DNA of 64,000 nt, taken from NCBI RefSeq assembly GCF_003350295.1, contig NZ_QLYY01000009.1:99925-163924 (forward strand), in the 5' to 3' direction. Source of the stretch: Vibrio tetraodonis (GTDB lineage Bacteria > Pseudomonadota > Gammaproteobacteria > Enterobacterales > Vibrionaceae). A program made the translations under genes and the position numbers. Positions 44,221 to 53,692 of the stretch are shown here, piece after piece; the first letter of the stretch is position 1; each line of letters begins with the position of its first letter. Under the pieces are notes generated by a model, which was not told the origin of the DNA, made no database searches, and saw only the letters and a list, made by a program, of their open reading frames with translations.

Positions 44221-44420
44221 AATCAGTCATCCAATAGTCACAAAGAAATATTTAGGCCTGCGCATTTTGGTTGAATGTTCGCCCAACGCAAAAACCAACC
44301 TAAAAGGTCAACAAGGCCAAAGATAGATGAATGATTATACGACTGCCAAATACTTACCAGTAAATTATTATAATAATTAGTTATTTTCTGTTAAATGTCA
44401 CTTTAGCTCCCACAATTGAT

Positions 44421-44810
44421 TTATAAACGACTAAATTCCTTGTCTACTTTGAAGGTCTCAGAGGTGACGTATGCTTCTATTTCGCGCACCTTACCTTCTA
44501 GTTGCTCAAAGTCGTTTTCAATCGTATTTAGCAATGCATCAGGAGTCTGGCCTTGTTGCCAAGGTTTGTTTTTTAGCTTGTGCTCCTGCTCGGCTTTAAG
44601 GGACATCACATAATTATCAGGTTGCTTTTCTATCATAAAGGTCATGGCTATATAGGCGAGCAGTACCAAAAAGCTACCTCCCAAAAGAGCGGCTGAGATG
44701 ACTAGGATTCTGACAAGCCAAACTTCGCAACCAAAATAGTTGGCAATGCCAGCGCATACGCCAGAAAGTTTGCCATTCTGTGTATCTCTATACAGCTCTC
44801 TGTTATTCAT
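44421..44810 (-). CDS. pspC: Phage shock protein C
   Basis: A 129-residue inner-membrane protein with the PspC domain (RDTQNGKLSGVCAGIANYFG, then LVRILVISAALLGGSFLVLLAYIAMTFMI) and a C-terminal acidic coiled tail (NTIENDFEQLEGKVREIEAYV). With PspB it senses envelope stress and relieves PspA inhibition of PspF. It overlaps pspB by 8 bases. Confidence 0.95.
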   Translation of the reverse strand: MNNRELYRDTQNGKLSGVCAGIANYFGCEVWLVRILVISAALLGGSFLVLLAYIAMTFMIEKQPDNYVMSLKAEQEHKLKNKPWQQGQTPDALLNTIENDFEQLEGKVREIEAYVTSETFKVDKEFSRL

Positions 44811-45036
44811 AGCGACGTCTCCAGTTTGGCGTTTCTGTATCTAATATTCGCTCTAGAGTGTCGACGCGTTTTTGCATCTGTTCTGCCTTTTCAGATAGTG
44901 TTTGCAGCCGATTAAAATCATCTTCTGACAGGCCACCAGCGGTTTTTTTCTTGCTGCGGTAATGCAATATCAACCAAAGTGGCGCCACAAAAATCAAAAA
45001 AACAATCAATGGCCCTGCTAAAAAAAATGATGACAT
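44803..45036 (-). CDS. pspB: Phage shock protein B
   Basis: A 77-residue protein with one N-terminal transmembrane helix (FFLAGPLIVFLIFVAPLWLIL) and a coiled-coil tail (LSEKAEQMQKRVDTLERILD). It works with PspC in stress sensing. It lies 139 bases downstream of pspA. Confidence 0.94.
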   Translation of the reverse strand: MSSFFLAGPLIVFLIFVAPLWLILHYRSKKKTAGGLSEDDFNRLQTLSEKAEQMQKRVDTLERILDTETPNWRRRYE

Positions 45037-45109
45037 ATAAAACTCCTAAATACGGATTGCTTAGCTCGATTGTCTGCCCTTAGCTAAGCAAGGATAACCG
45101 GGTTTTTGC

Positions 45110-45148
45110 GCTGTTATCGGTGAGAGCAATTCATTTACCAATAACAGC
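45110..45148 (-). promoter_or_regulatory. Hairpin between pspA and pspB
   Basis: An 8-bp stem GCTGTTAT / ATAACAGC, one mismatch, then GGT / ACC, with a 15-base loop, in the 139-base pspA-pspB gap. It has no U-run. It could stabilise the pspA 3' end or lower pspBC expression relative to pspA. Confidence 0.45.
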
Positions 45149-45175
45149 TTGTGTGAGGCTGGATTTAATCAGTAA

Positions 45176-45844
45176 CTACTTTTTGCCTTTGACTTGCTGC
45201 TTTAGGCTTTCAAGCTCTTTTTCAATGTCATCTTGAGCTTTAAGTTCAGCGAACTCTTGGTCTAAAGACTTGGCGTCACCAGATTGTGCGTAGACATCGG
45301 CTTCGGCCTCCAGCTCATCAATTTTTCGCGAGTACTGCTCAAATTTTGCCATGGCTTCAGAAGTACGTGCTGTATGCAAGTGTTTTTGCACGTCACGGCG
45401 GCCCGTCGCGGTTTGAGAGCGAATTGCCAGCGCTTGCTGCTTGGCGCGAGTTTCTGTGATTTTACTTTCTAGCTTGGTGATTTCGCCAGTGAGTTTTTCG
45501 ATTGTCTCCTCAACCAGCGTTTGTTCTGTGTGTAGGCCCTTGAGCATATCTTGCAATTTCTGCTTTTCTATCAGAGCAGCTCTGGCCAAATCTTCACGCT
45601 CTTTGGTAAGCGCCAGCGTTGCTTTGTTTTGCCACTCATCAATTTGTTCATCAATCGCGTTGACTTTACGTGCCAGCTCTTTTTGATCCGCTAAGGCTTT
45701 TGCTGAGTTAGTACGAACTTCAACCAGTGTGTCTTCCATCTCTTGGATAATAAGACGTATCATTTTTTCTGGATCTTCAGCCTTATCCAGTAGCGCGCTG
45801 ATGTTTGAATTCACGATGTCAGCAAAACGAGAAAAAATACCCAT
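45176..45844 (-). CDS. pspA: Phage shock protein A
   Basis: A 222-residue PspA/IM30 protein, almost entirely helical coiled coil, with an amphipathic membrane-binding N-terminus (MGIFSRFADIVNSNISALLD). It binds PspF to silence the regulon and, under stress, assembles on the inner membrane. The sigma-54-type promoter at 45932-45947 lies upstream. Confidence 0.96.
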   Translation of the reverse strand: MGIFSRFADIVNSNISALLDKAEDPEKMIRLIIQEMEDTLVEVRTNSAKALADQKELARKVNAIDEQIDEWQNKATLALTKEREDLARAALIEKQKLQDMLKGLHTEQTLVEETIEKLTGEITKLESKITETRAKQQALAIRSQTATGRRDVQKHLHTARTSEAMAKFEQYSRKIDELEAEADVYAQSGDAKSLDQEFAELKAQDDIEKELESLKQQVKGKK

Positions 45845-45931
45845 GACTTAGCTCCTTATCCAATACTCTGGCCATTGTCGTTGTAGCCAGATTATCAACA
45901 TTATTCAGATGAATGTAACCCTTATTCCTAT

Positions 45932-45947
45932 TCCAAGATACATGCCA
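45932..45947 (-). promoter_or_regulatory. Sigma-54 promoter of pspA
   Basis: On the minus strand TGGCAT-GTATC-TTGGA, against the consensus TGGCAC-N5-TTGCA, so two bases differ and the -12 element is GG instead of GC. It is in the pspA-pspF divergent gap, about 75 bases before pspA, and is expected to be activated by PspF. Confidence 0.55.
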
Positions 45948-46057
45948 ACTTTAAAAGTCATATAAAACAATCAGTTAATATATTTTGTATTGATAGCGTG
46001 ATTCATCTATGATGAATTTAACCAACATTAGGTAAATTTCACCAAGGGAGCGAGTGA

Positions 46058-47059
46058 ATGCAACAAAACCTTATCGGCGAATCTCCAGCCTTTCTTGAAG
46101 TCCTCGACAAAGTCTCTAAACTCGCCTCAATAGAAAGACCCGTACTTATAATTGGAGAGCGAGGCACTGGTAAAGAGCTTATCGCTCAGCGTTTGCACTA
46201 CTTGTCCAAACGCTGGGACCAGCCCCTCATCTCCCTCAATTGTGCAACTTTGAGTGAAGGCCTGATTGACTCTGAACTGTTCGGTCACGAACAAGGCTCT
46301 TTTACTGGCTCCAAGGGAAGACATAAAGGTCGCTTTGAACGTGCTGAAAATGGCACCTTGTTTCTTGATGAACTAGCCACGGCGCCACTCTTGGTTCAAG
46401 AGAAACTGCTAAGAGTCATTGAATACGGTCAATATGAACGAGTGGGCGGGCACCAACTCCTTAACGCTAATGTTCGCCTCGTCTGTGCTACCAATGCCAA
46501 CCTCCCTGAAATGGCTGCACAAGGTAACTTTCGAGCTGACCTGCTTGATAGGCTTGCTTTTGACGTGATTCATTTACCCCCACTGCGCCGAAGAAAAGCA
46601 GACATTCTGTTACTGGCCGAATATTACGCCATTAAAATGTGTCGTGAGCTCGATCTTGAGTACTTTGTTGGTTTCTCACAACACGCAGAGCAAACGCTAC
46701 TTGACTATCAATGGCCGGGAAATGTCCGTGAACTAAAGAATGTTGTTGAAAGAGCCGTTTACCAAAATGGCCGTCATCATGAGCCTATCGATAGCCTGAT
46801 ATTCGACCCCTTCATCAATCAGTGGCAAGAAGCCCAACCGAATGGCGAGGAAAAAGACCCCGCAGAGACAAAAAACACAGCCAGCTACCACTTCCCAATG
46901 GACTATAAAACATGGCAGCAAGATCAGGATATCGACTTACTCACTGCGGCATTAACGCAAAGCAAGTTTAACCAACGTAAAGCTGCCGATATGCTGGGTC
47001 TGAGCTATCATCAGCTAAGAGGCATGATTCGAAAGTATGACATTTCAACTGTGAGCTGA
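46058..47059 (+). CDS. pspF: Phage shock operon transcriptional activator PspF
   Basis: A 333-residue sigma-54 activator without a receiver domain: Walker A GERGTGKELIA (about residues 28-38), Walker B GTLFLDELA (about 100), and a Fis-type helix-turn-helix (FNQRKAADMLGLSYHQLRGMIRK) at the end. The sigma-54 contact loop usually reads GAFTGA but here reads GSFTGS. It is divergent from pspABC and followed by sapA, as in E. coli. Confidence 0.95.
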   Translation: MQQNLIGESPAFLEVLDKVSKLASIERPVLIIGERGTGKELIAQRLHYLSKRWDQPLISLNCATLSEGLIDSELFGHEQGSFTGSKGRHKGRFERAENGTLFLDELATAPLLVQEKLLRVIEYGQYERVGGHQLLNANVRLVCATNANLPEMAAQGNFRADLLDRLAFDVIHLPPLRRRKADILLLAEYYAIKMCRELDLEYFVGFSQHAEQTLLDYQWPGNVRELKNVVERAVYQNGRHHEPIDSLIFDPFINQWQEAQPNGEEKDPAETKNTASYHFPMDYKTWQQDQDIDLLTAALTQSKFNQRKAADMLGLSYHQLRGMIRKYDISTVS

Positions 47060-47174
47060 TTTGTCTTGTTGGACATAAAAGTCAATAATCCCTAACTAAC
47101 AATGGTAAATTACTGAACTATTAGGGCATAATGGCACGTTATATCGTGCTTCGCCCATAACAATCGTTCTCGCT

Positions 47175-48794
47175 ATGAAAGCATTTATTCAACTGACATT
47201 AAGTCTGTGTGGCCTTACCTTACTCTCCGCTTGTGGTGATGGCATTGATCACAATAAGATTCGCAAAACTGGCTTCGTTTACTGCGGCCAGGGCGGCCCT
47301 GACAGCTTTAATCCGCAACTTGTCGATAGCGGGATCACATCCGAAACACTGAGTCCGCAAATTTTCGATACGCTGTTAACTCTTGACCCTGACAATTTCA
47401 AACCAGTGGCAAATCTTGCAACCCGTTGGTCAGTCAATAAAGAAGGGACAGTGTATGTATTTGATTTGCGTAAAGACGTCTCTTTTCAAACTACGCCATG
47501 GTTTTCACCGACACGCACACTAAACGCTGAAGATGTGGTCTTTAGCTTCAAACGTATTATCGATGAGAAACACCCTTATCATAATGTGGGGAGCGGGCTC
47601 TATCCTTGGTTTAGCGGTATCGATTTCCAAGACCTTTTGCTCGATATTGAGGCGCTCTCAGATCATCAAGTGCGCTTCACTTTGAGCCGTCCAGACAATA
47701 CATTTTTATCTAATATCGCGACCAGTCATGCGGTTATTCATTCAGCAGAATATGCCAGAAGCCTCATGCTCGCCGATGACAAACCTAAAATAGATACTCA
47801 CCCTATCGGTACTGGGCCATTTTATTTAACTGATTATCAGGTTAACGACCTGATACGACTAAAACGCAACAATAGTTATTGGCAAGGTCAGCCAAAAATG
47901 AGTCAAATCGTATTTGATATTTCTCACCGCGGCACGGGAACTCTGGCCAAGCTACTACGCAACGAATGTGACGTATTAAGCTCTCCCCTATCAAGCCAAA
48001 TCCCGACGATCAAAAAACAAGAGAGCATCAAGCTTATGGTAAAACCGGCGATGAATATCTCCTTTATCGCCGTCAACACCACTAATCCCGCACTCAGTGA
48101 TGCTAGAGTGAGAAAAGCGCTAAACTACGCCATCAATCGCCAGAACATACTTGAATCTGTCTATTATGGTACTGGAAGCCAAGCGTATTCGGTGCTTCCG
48201 CCCAACTCCTGGGCCTATCTGAAAGACAGTGTCCAAATTCGCTACGACAGAAACTATGCCATTGCTTTGCTCAAGGAAGCAGGGTTCGGTAAAGGTTTAG
48301 AGTTAACCATGTCAGTCTCAATTGAGCCAAGAGCCTATAACCCAAGTCCAAGAAAAACAGCGGAATTAATTCAAGCAAATTTTGCCGATATAGGCATCAA
48401 GTTAAAACTACTCACAGACGATCGCTTCGATCGGACTAATGTTGCTAATAACCAAGAGGTTGATCTCTATCTGACGGGCTGGATCGCCAATACAGGTGAC
48501 CCTGATAACTTCCTAAGGCCTTTACTGTCTTGCGATTCTAAAAAAGTGGGTCTTAACGTCTCTAGCTGGTGTAACGCCGATTTCGACTTTTTGCTCGATC
48601 TAGCGCTTGAGGTCGACAAACCACGCTACCGACTCAATTTATATAAACAAGCGCAAAACATACTTAACGAAGAATTTCCTGTGATTCCTCTTAGTCACGG
48701 AATGCAATTTCAGGCTTACGATTCGTCATTAAAAGGATTTAAAGTGAGCCCGTTTAATGTCCAGCCTTTTGATACCGTAGAGAGGATAAAATAA
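47175..48794 (+). CDS. sapA: Peptide ABC transporter substrate-binding lipoprotein SapA
   Basis: A 539-residue SBP family 5 protein closely following E. coli SapA (DVVFSFKRIIDEKHPYHN; FIAVNTTNPALSDARVRKALNYAIN; LTGWIANTGDPDNFLRPLLSC). Sap handles peptides, antimicrobial peptides or putrescine depending on species. Unlike E. coli SapA it has a lipobox (MKAFIQLTLSLCGLTLLSAC), so it is probably membrane-anchored. The stop codon overlaps the sapB start. Confidence 0.93.
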   Translation: MKAFIQLTLSLCGLTLLSACGDGIDHNKIRKTGFVYCGQGGPDSFNPQLVDSGITSETLSPQIFDTLLTLDPDNFKPVANLATRWSVNKEGTVYVFDLRKDVSFQTTPWFSPTRTLNAEDVVFSFKRIIDEKHPYHNVGSGLYPWFSGIDFQDLLLDIEALSDHQVRFTLSRPDNTFLSNIATSHAVIHSAEYARSLMLADDKPKIDTHPIGTGPFYLTDYQVNDLIRLKRNNSYWQGQPKMSQIVFDISHRGTGTLAKLLRNECDVLSSPLSSQIPTIKKQESIKLMVKPAMNISFIAVNTTNPALSDARVRKALNYAINRQNILESVYYGTGSQAYSVLPPNSWAYLKDSVQIRYDRNYAIALLKEAGFGKGLELTMSVSIEPRAYNPSPRKTAELIQANFADIGIKLKLLTDDRFDRTNVANNQEVDLYLTGWIANTGDPDNFLRPLLSCDSKKVGLNVSSWCNADFDFLLDLALEVDKPRYRLNLYKQAQNILNEEFPVIPLSHGMQFQAYDSSLKGFKVSPFNVQPFDTVERIK

Positions 48795-49756
48795 TGTTTC
48801 TCTACACGCTTAAACGCTTTAATCTTTTTATCATCACCATGCTTATCCTGTCTATGGTCGGCTTTAGTTTGCTTAGATTAGATCCTGACTCACCTTGGCT
48901 TATGGAAAGTTTTTGGCAAGGTTGGATGACCTATGTAGGTGAGCTAATGCACCTCAATTTCGGCGTGACCAAAAATGGGGTACCGATAGTGGATGAACTT
49001 GCTGTCGTGTTTCCAGCCACTCTTGAGTTATGCTTAATCGCTTTCGTTTTTTCTCTTCTGATTGGTATTCCAGTTGGGACGCTGGCTGGGATGAAACAAG
49101 GGAAATGGATCGATACTGCTATTTCATTTACTTCTATGTCAGGTTATTCAGCCCCTATTTTCTGGGTCGCACTGCTTATGATCATGGCATTCTCACTCCA
49201 TTTTGAGTTTTTCCCGGTTGCAGGGCGTTACGACCTCCTTTATGAAATCGACCACTTTACTGGATTTGCCGTCATAGACTCATTTTTAACTCAAGGTGAA
49301 TACCGTGCAGATGCGCTTAAAAGCGTACTCGAGCATCTGATACTGCCATGCTTGGTGTTGGCCTTAACACCAACCACTCAAGTTATCGGTTTGATGAGGG
49401 CATCGGTTGCCGATGTCATGAGCCAAAACTATATTCGAGCGGCAAAAATTAAAGGGCTTGCTACCTACGAAATTGTCACCCAACATGTGTTAAGAAACGC
49501 CATTCCCCCGATCATTCCTAAAATCGGCGTGCAGTTATCAAGCATGTTAACACTCGCAATTATTACCGAATCCATTTTCAACTGGCCCGGTATTGGACGA
49601 TGGCTATTAGATGCTTTGTCTAATGAAGACTATGTTTCGATTCAAGCAGGGGTAATGGTAGTGGCAACCTTGGTACTGACGGCCAATATTTTATCGGATC
49701 TAATGGGTGCTATGGTCAACCCGCTGGTAAGGAAAGAGTGGTATGCTAACCGATAA
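48794..49756 (+). CDS. sapB: Peptide ABC transporter permease SapB
   Basis: A 320-residue DppB/OppB-type permease with six helices and the conserved EAA loop (NYIRAAKIKGLATYEIVTQHVLRNA). It pairs with SapC. It begins in TAATG with sapA and overlaps sapC by 14 bases. Confidence 0.93.
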   Translation: MFLYTLKRFNLFIITMLILSMVGFSLLRLDPDSPWLMESFWQGWMTYVGELMHLNFGVTKNGVPIVDELAVVFPATLELCLIAFVFSLLIGIPVGTLAGMKQGKWIDTAISFTSMSGYSAPIFWVALLMIMAFSLHFEFFPVAGRYDLLYEIDHFTGFAVIDSFLTQGEYRADALKSVLEHLILPCLVLALTPTTQVIGLMRASVADVMSQNYIRAAKIKGLATYEIVTQHVLRNAIPPIIPKIGVQLSSMLTLAIITESIFNWPGIGRWLLDALSNEDYVSIQAGVMVVATLVLTANILSDLMGAMVNPLVRKEWYANR

Positions 49757-50630
49757 TATTTATCAGGAAGAGCGTATTCCTACGCAATTCGAGCGGTTCT
49801 GGCGCAGTTACCGTTCGAACGGGCTTTCAATGTTTGGACTCTGGTGTCTGGGAATTATCATCATCATTACCCTAACCTCACCTTGGCTCACACCACATGA
49901 TCCTCAGGCTCAAACTGGCGAACTGCTTATCCCTCCATCATGGGATCCTTCCGGTACTGTGGAATATTTTCTAGGAACCGACGACCTAGGACGAGACATT
50001 CTTTCCCGCCTAATTGTCGGGTCTCAGCTTACTTTTGGTGCAGCGGTTATCATTACACTCGTTGCCACAATCGTAGGTTGCTTAATCGGTATTTTGGCGG
50101 GAATGACGAAAGGTCTGTTATCGAGCGTTCTCAACCACTTGCTCGATACGATAATGTCAATTCCTTCACTTCTGCTCGCTATCATATTTGTCGCTTTTCT
50201 TGGCTTTGGCGAGTTTAATATCCTTCTCGCGATATGTTTAGCCTTGATCCCTCGTTTCGTTCGTTCCATTTATATTGCGGTGCACACCGAAGTTGAAAAA
50301 GACTACATCATCGCCGCCCGCCTTGATGGCGCAAACGACTTTTACCTACTTTGGAACTCTATATTGCCCAATATACTGGTCGTTATCGCATCAGAAATTA
50401 CTCTTGCACTATCAATAGCCATTTTAGATATCACAGCGCTTGGCTTTTTGGGGTTAGGCGCTCAAGCCCCAAGTACAGAATGGGGGGCCGTGCTTGGCGA
50501 TTCCGTTGAGTTGATTTACCTAGCACCTTGGACAGTTACCTTGCCTGGTTTAGCCATTATGTTTACCGTTGTTGTGATCAACCTCGTGGGTGAAGGGGTC
50601 CGCCAAGCTCTCAATGCAGGGATAGAATAA
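49743..50630 (+). CDS. sapC: Peptide ABC transporter permease SapC
   Basis: A 295-residue OppC/DppC-type permease. [16 protein letters not shown] near residue 75 and the loop [24 protein letters not shown] near 190 are diagnostic. Its sequence runs closely parallel to E. coli SapC. It ends in TAATG with sapD. Confidence 0.94.
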   Translation: MLTDNIYQEERIPTQFERFWRSYRSNGLSMFGLWCLGIIIIITLTSPWLTPHDPQAQTGELLIPPSWDPSGTVEYFLGTDDLGRDILSRLIVGSQLTFGAAVIITLVATIVGCLIGILAGMTKGLLSSVLNHLLDTIMSIPSLLLAIIFVAFLGFGEFNILLAICLALIPRFVRSIYIAVHTEVEKDYIIAARLDGANDFYLLWNSILPNILVVIASEITLALSIAILDITALGFLGLGAQAPSTEWGAVLGDSVELIYLAPWTVTLPGLAIMFTVVVINLVGEGVRQALNAGIE

Positions 50631-51628
50631 TGCCATTACTCGATATTCGTCATCTAACGATCGAAATTGAGACCCCTCAAGGGTTAGTAAAGGCGGTCGA
50701 TCGCATGAGTCTAACCATGAACGAAGGTGAGATTCGTGGCTTAGTAGGAGAATCAGGCTCAGGTAAAAGTCTTGTCGCAAAAGCCATTGTCGGTGTTTGC
50801 AAAGAGAACTGGAAAGTCACCGCTGATCGGATGCGTTTAGGTAATGTTGACTTGTTACAACTCACAGCCAAAGAGCGCAGGCGGGTGATCGCCAGAGATA
50901 TCGCGATGATATTTCAAGAACCTTCTACTTGTCTTGACCCTTCTGAAGAAGTCGGCAAACAGTTAATCGAGTCCATACCCTCACATGCATTCTCAGGAAA
51001 ATGGTGGGAGCGATTTAAATGGCGCAAAAAACAAGCGATTACCTTATTGCACAAAGTAGGAATTAAGAATCACGTCGAGATCATGTCAAGCTATCCCTAT
51101 GAGCTCACTGATGGTGAGTGTCAAATGGTTATGATAGCCATGGCGATCGCGGCTAAACCAAAACTTCTTATCGCCGATGAGCCGACCAATGATCTTGATC
51201 CTATCACTCAATCGCAAATATTGCGTTTGCTCAGTCGTATGAATCAAATCAATAACACGTCGATCATGCTCATAGGACATGACCTTACAACAATCACGCA
51301 GTGGGCGACCAGAATTACCGTTATGTACTGTGGCCAATCTGTAGAATCAGCCGATACGAGAAAGATTCTTGCCCAACCCAAGCACCCTTATACCGTTGCT
51401 CTGCTTAAGGCAATGCCAGATTTCAGCGAAGCTATTCCGCACAAACAGAAACTCGAGTCTCTACCGGGAGCCATACCTCCATTACAGCACTTACCGATTG
51501 GGTGTAGGCTTGGCCCTCGTTGCCCGCATGCGCAGCGCCAGTGTGTTGAAATGCCTAAAACTCGTCGAGTAAAAACGCACAAATTCGCCTGCCACTTCCC
51601 GCTGAACATGGAGAAGAAAAAAGTATGA
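50630..51628 (+). CDS. sapD: Peptide ABC transporter ATP-binding protein SapD
   Basis: A 332-residue ABC ATPase. Walker A is [13 protein letters not shown] and Walker [10 protein letters not shown]. The signature reads LTDGECQ, close to the LSEGECQ of E. coli SapD and not to LSGGQ, so it is a family trait and not decay. The oligopeptide-transporter C-terminal extension ([16 protein letters not shown]) is present. It overlaps sapF by four bases (ATGA). Confidence 0.94.
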   Translation: MPLLDIRHLTIEIETPQGLVKAVDRMSLTMNEGEIRGLVGESGSGKSLVAKAIVGVCKENWKVTADRMRLGNVDLLQLTAKERRRVIARDIAMIFQEPSTCLDPSEEVGKQLIESIPSHAFSGKWWERFKWRKKQAITLLHKVGIKNHVEIMSSYPYELTDGECQMVMIAMAIAAKPKLLIADEPTNDLDPITQSQILRLLSRMNQINNTSIMLIGHDLTTITQWATRITVMYCGQSVESADTRKILAQPKHPYTVALLKAMPDFSEAIPHKQKLESLPGAIPPLQHLPIGCRLGPRCPHAQRQCVEMPKTRRVKTHKFACHFPLNMEKKKV

Positions 51629-52410
51629 GTGCCTTACTAGAAGTCGATCAACTCAGCAAAACCTTTGTCACCAGAGCGGGTCTTTTCCATAAAAAAGTTC
51701 ATCAAGCAGTAAAACCGGTCAGTTTTAGACTTGAAGTAGGACAAACATTAGGCTTAATTGGTCAGAATGGTTCAGGTAAATCGACACTTGCGAGAATGCT
51801 CGCGGGGGTCATTGAACCAACAGAAGGTGAGATAAAAGTTAATGGTGAGCGATTAGAGCACAAAGATTACTCTACCCGCTGTAAACTAATCAGGATGATA
51901 TTCCAAGATCCCAATACCTCTCTCAATCCACGGCTGCAAATCGGGCATCTTCTCGAAGGACCACTGAAACGAAACACCGAGATGACACCCGAAGCGAGAA
52001 TGTCGAGAGTAAAAGATGTGTTGCTCAAAGTGGGCTTACTTCCTGAACACGCCTACTTTTACCCTCAGATGCTCGCAGCAGGCCAAAAGCAAAGAATATG
52101 CTTAGCACGAGCTTTAATACTACAACCTTCAGTCATTGTTGCTGACGAAGCGCTCAATGGATTGGATATGGCGATGCGCTCCCAAATCATTAATCTGTTC
52201 CTCGAGTTACAGGAAGAAATGGGCGTATCCTTCATATACGTTTCTCAGCATTTAGGCGTGGTGAAACACATCACAGACCAAGTGATGGTGATGCATGACG
52301 GTAAAGTTGTTGAAGCTGGCAATACTCAGGAGATCCTAACCTGTCCAAATAACATTATCACTCAACGTATGGTTGAGAGTCATTTCAACAAAGCCACATG
52401 CTTTAAATAA
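51625..52410 (+). CDS. sapF: Peptide ABC transporter ATP-binding protein SapF
   Basis: A 261-residue ABC ATPase with Walker [16 protein letters not shown], signature [14 protein letters not shown] and Walker [13 protein letters not shown]. It forms the second ATPase with SapD. It ends 12 bases before a DUF2927 gene that appears to be the last gene of the operon. Confidence 0.94.
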   Translation: MSALLEVDQLSKTFVTRAGLFHKKVHQAVKPVSFRLEVGQTLGLIGQNGSGKSTLARMLAGVIEPTEGEIKVNGERLEHKDYSTRCKLIRMIFQDPNTSLNPRLQIGHLLEGPLKRNTEMTPEARMSRVKDVLLKVGLLPEHAYFYPQMLAAGQKQRICLARALILQPSVIVADEALNGLDMAMRSQIINLFLELQEEMGVSFIYVSQHLGVVKHITDQVMVMHDGKVVEAGNTQEILTCPNNIITQRMVESHFNKATCFK

Positions 52411-52422
52411 AGGCTCAGGATT

Positions 52423-53211
52423 ATGTACTACGCACCAAGGATGGTATTAGGGTTGTTAATTAGCTTGGGGGCAACTAGCAACGCTCTATGTGCGAACCAA
52501 ACTTGGCTAGATACTGACTTTGTCAAACAAGCGTTTTTAGAAGTCGCGTTAAAAAATGAGTATTCTGAGGGTATCCAGCGCCTAACCAAATGGAACAAGC
52601 CTGTGCGAATATGGATTGAGCATAAAGTCGCAGATCAAGCTTTGCATAACCAACTGGCCAATACCCATATTAGTGATCTCTCCTCGATTACAGGGCACAG
52701 GATCACGAGAGTGTCAAAACGAACCGATGCAAACATTGTGTGGATCTATACTCAGCAATCGAAGTGGTACAATGATATTAAACGAGAGCTTGGAGAGGAA
52801 GCGCTGAAGTACGCTCACGGCGCAATATGTAAAGCGGGATACAGAACAAACAAGACGACCAATGAAATTGACTCAGCAGTGATTATTATACCGGTTGATC
52901 AAGCAAGGGAACACGGCAAGCTGCTAGCTTGTATTGTTGAAGAAGTCACCCAAACAATGGGACTCCCTAACGATTCAAAAGCCGCCTACCCTTCCATATT
53001 TAATGATGAAACGCCCGAAGACCTGCTTTCTCCATTAGACGTGATATTGCTTAAAATACTTTACGAACCAGAGCTAAAATCAGGTATGAACTTGGTCGAT
53101 ACAAAACGCGCGGTCGATATTATACTCAAACGCTATCAGAGCCAAGGTGTGTTGAAAAATGCAGTCAAAGAGGCGAAATCAACGGAGCTGTATAAGCTTA
53201 TCGCCTACTGA
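52423..53211 (+). CDS. DUF2927 exported protein
   Basis: A 262-residue protein with signal peptide MYYAPRMVLGLLISLGATSNALC and the DUF2927 core (GKLLACIVEEVTQTMGLPND; AYPSIFNDETPEDLLSPLDVILLKILYEPEL). The EE...Q pattern recalls zinc metallopeptidase helices (HExxQ-type) without the His, so activity is uncertain. Close coupling to sapF (12 bases) suggests a link to peptide handling or envelope stress. Confidence 0.8.
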   Translation: MYYAPRMVLGLLISLGATSNALCANQTWLDTDFVKQAFLEVALKNEYSEGIQRLTKWNKPVRIWIEHKVADQALHNQLANTHISDLSSITGHRITRVSKRTDANIVWIYTQQSKWYNDIKRELGEEALKYAHGAICKAGYRTNKTTNEIDSAVIIIPVDQAREHGKLLACIVEEVTQTMGLPNDSKAAYPSIFNDETPEDLLSPLDVILLKILYEPELKSGMNLVDTKRAVDIILKRYQSQGVLKNAVKEAKSTELYKLIAY

Positions 53212-53240
53212 TATCACCTATGTGTGAATGAGTATATCAA

Positions 53241-53630
53241 CTAACGTTTTTTCTCTGCCTTTCTCAGTTCGAATTCAAATTCATCTGGGTATACAACCAA
53301 CCCTTCTTCATTCTGGTTAGGAAAGACCACTACAGACAAATCATCATCTTCTAAGCCGCGTGTCCAACGACTGAACCACTTTGCGGTTGAAATGCACTCG
53401 GCTTTGCAGTGTTGCCATTCTCCTGTCGCCCATAAACTAGCAAATTCATGATGAGGCCAAATAGGGACACAATCTTCGTCTTCGGTATTAAGCATCACAC
53501 AGCCATGCTCATCAGTGAGTATCCAAACCTTCTTGTGCTTAACGATTTCTTTGATTGCGTAGCTAAATCGCTCGTCTTCACGCATTTTAAGTACAGTTTC
53601 AATCTCTTGTGCTGATAGTGATTGTGACAT
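53241..53630 (-). CDS. DUF2750 family protein
   Basis: A 129-residue acidic cytoplasmic protein matching DUF2750 (ERFSYAIKEIVKHKKVWILTD; CVPIWPHHEFASLWATGEW; LSVVVFPN). Function is unknown. The family is scattered in gammaproteobacteria and resembles small stress or immunity-like proteins. It is convergent with the DUF2927 gene and co-directional with ppaC. Confidence 0.85.
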   Translation of the reverse strand: MSQSLSAQEIETVLKMREDERFSYAIKEIVKHKKVWILTDEHGCVMLNTEDEDCVPIWPHHEFASLWATGEWQHCKAECISTAKWFSRWTRGLEDDDLSVVVFPNQNEEGLVVYPDEFEFELRKAEKKR

Positions 53631-53692
53631 TGAGTTTTCCTTAAATAAAACGCCTACATTTCTGCTGGCGCTTGACGATATTAACTAAGTAA

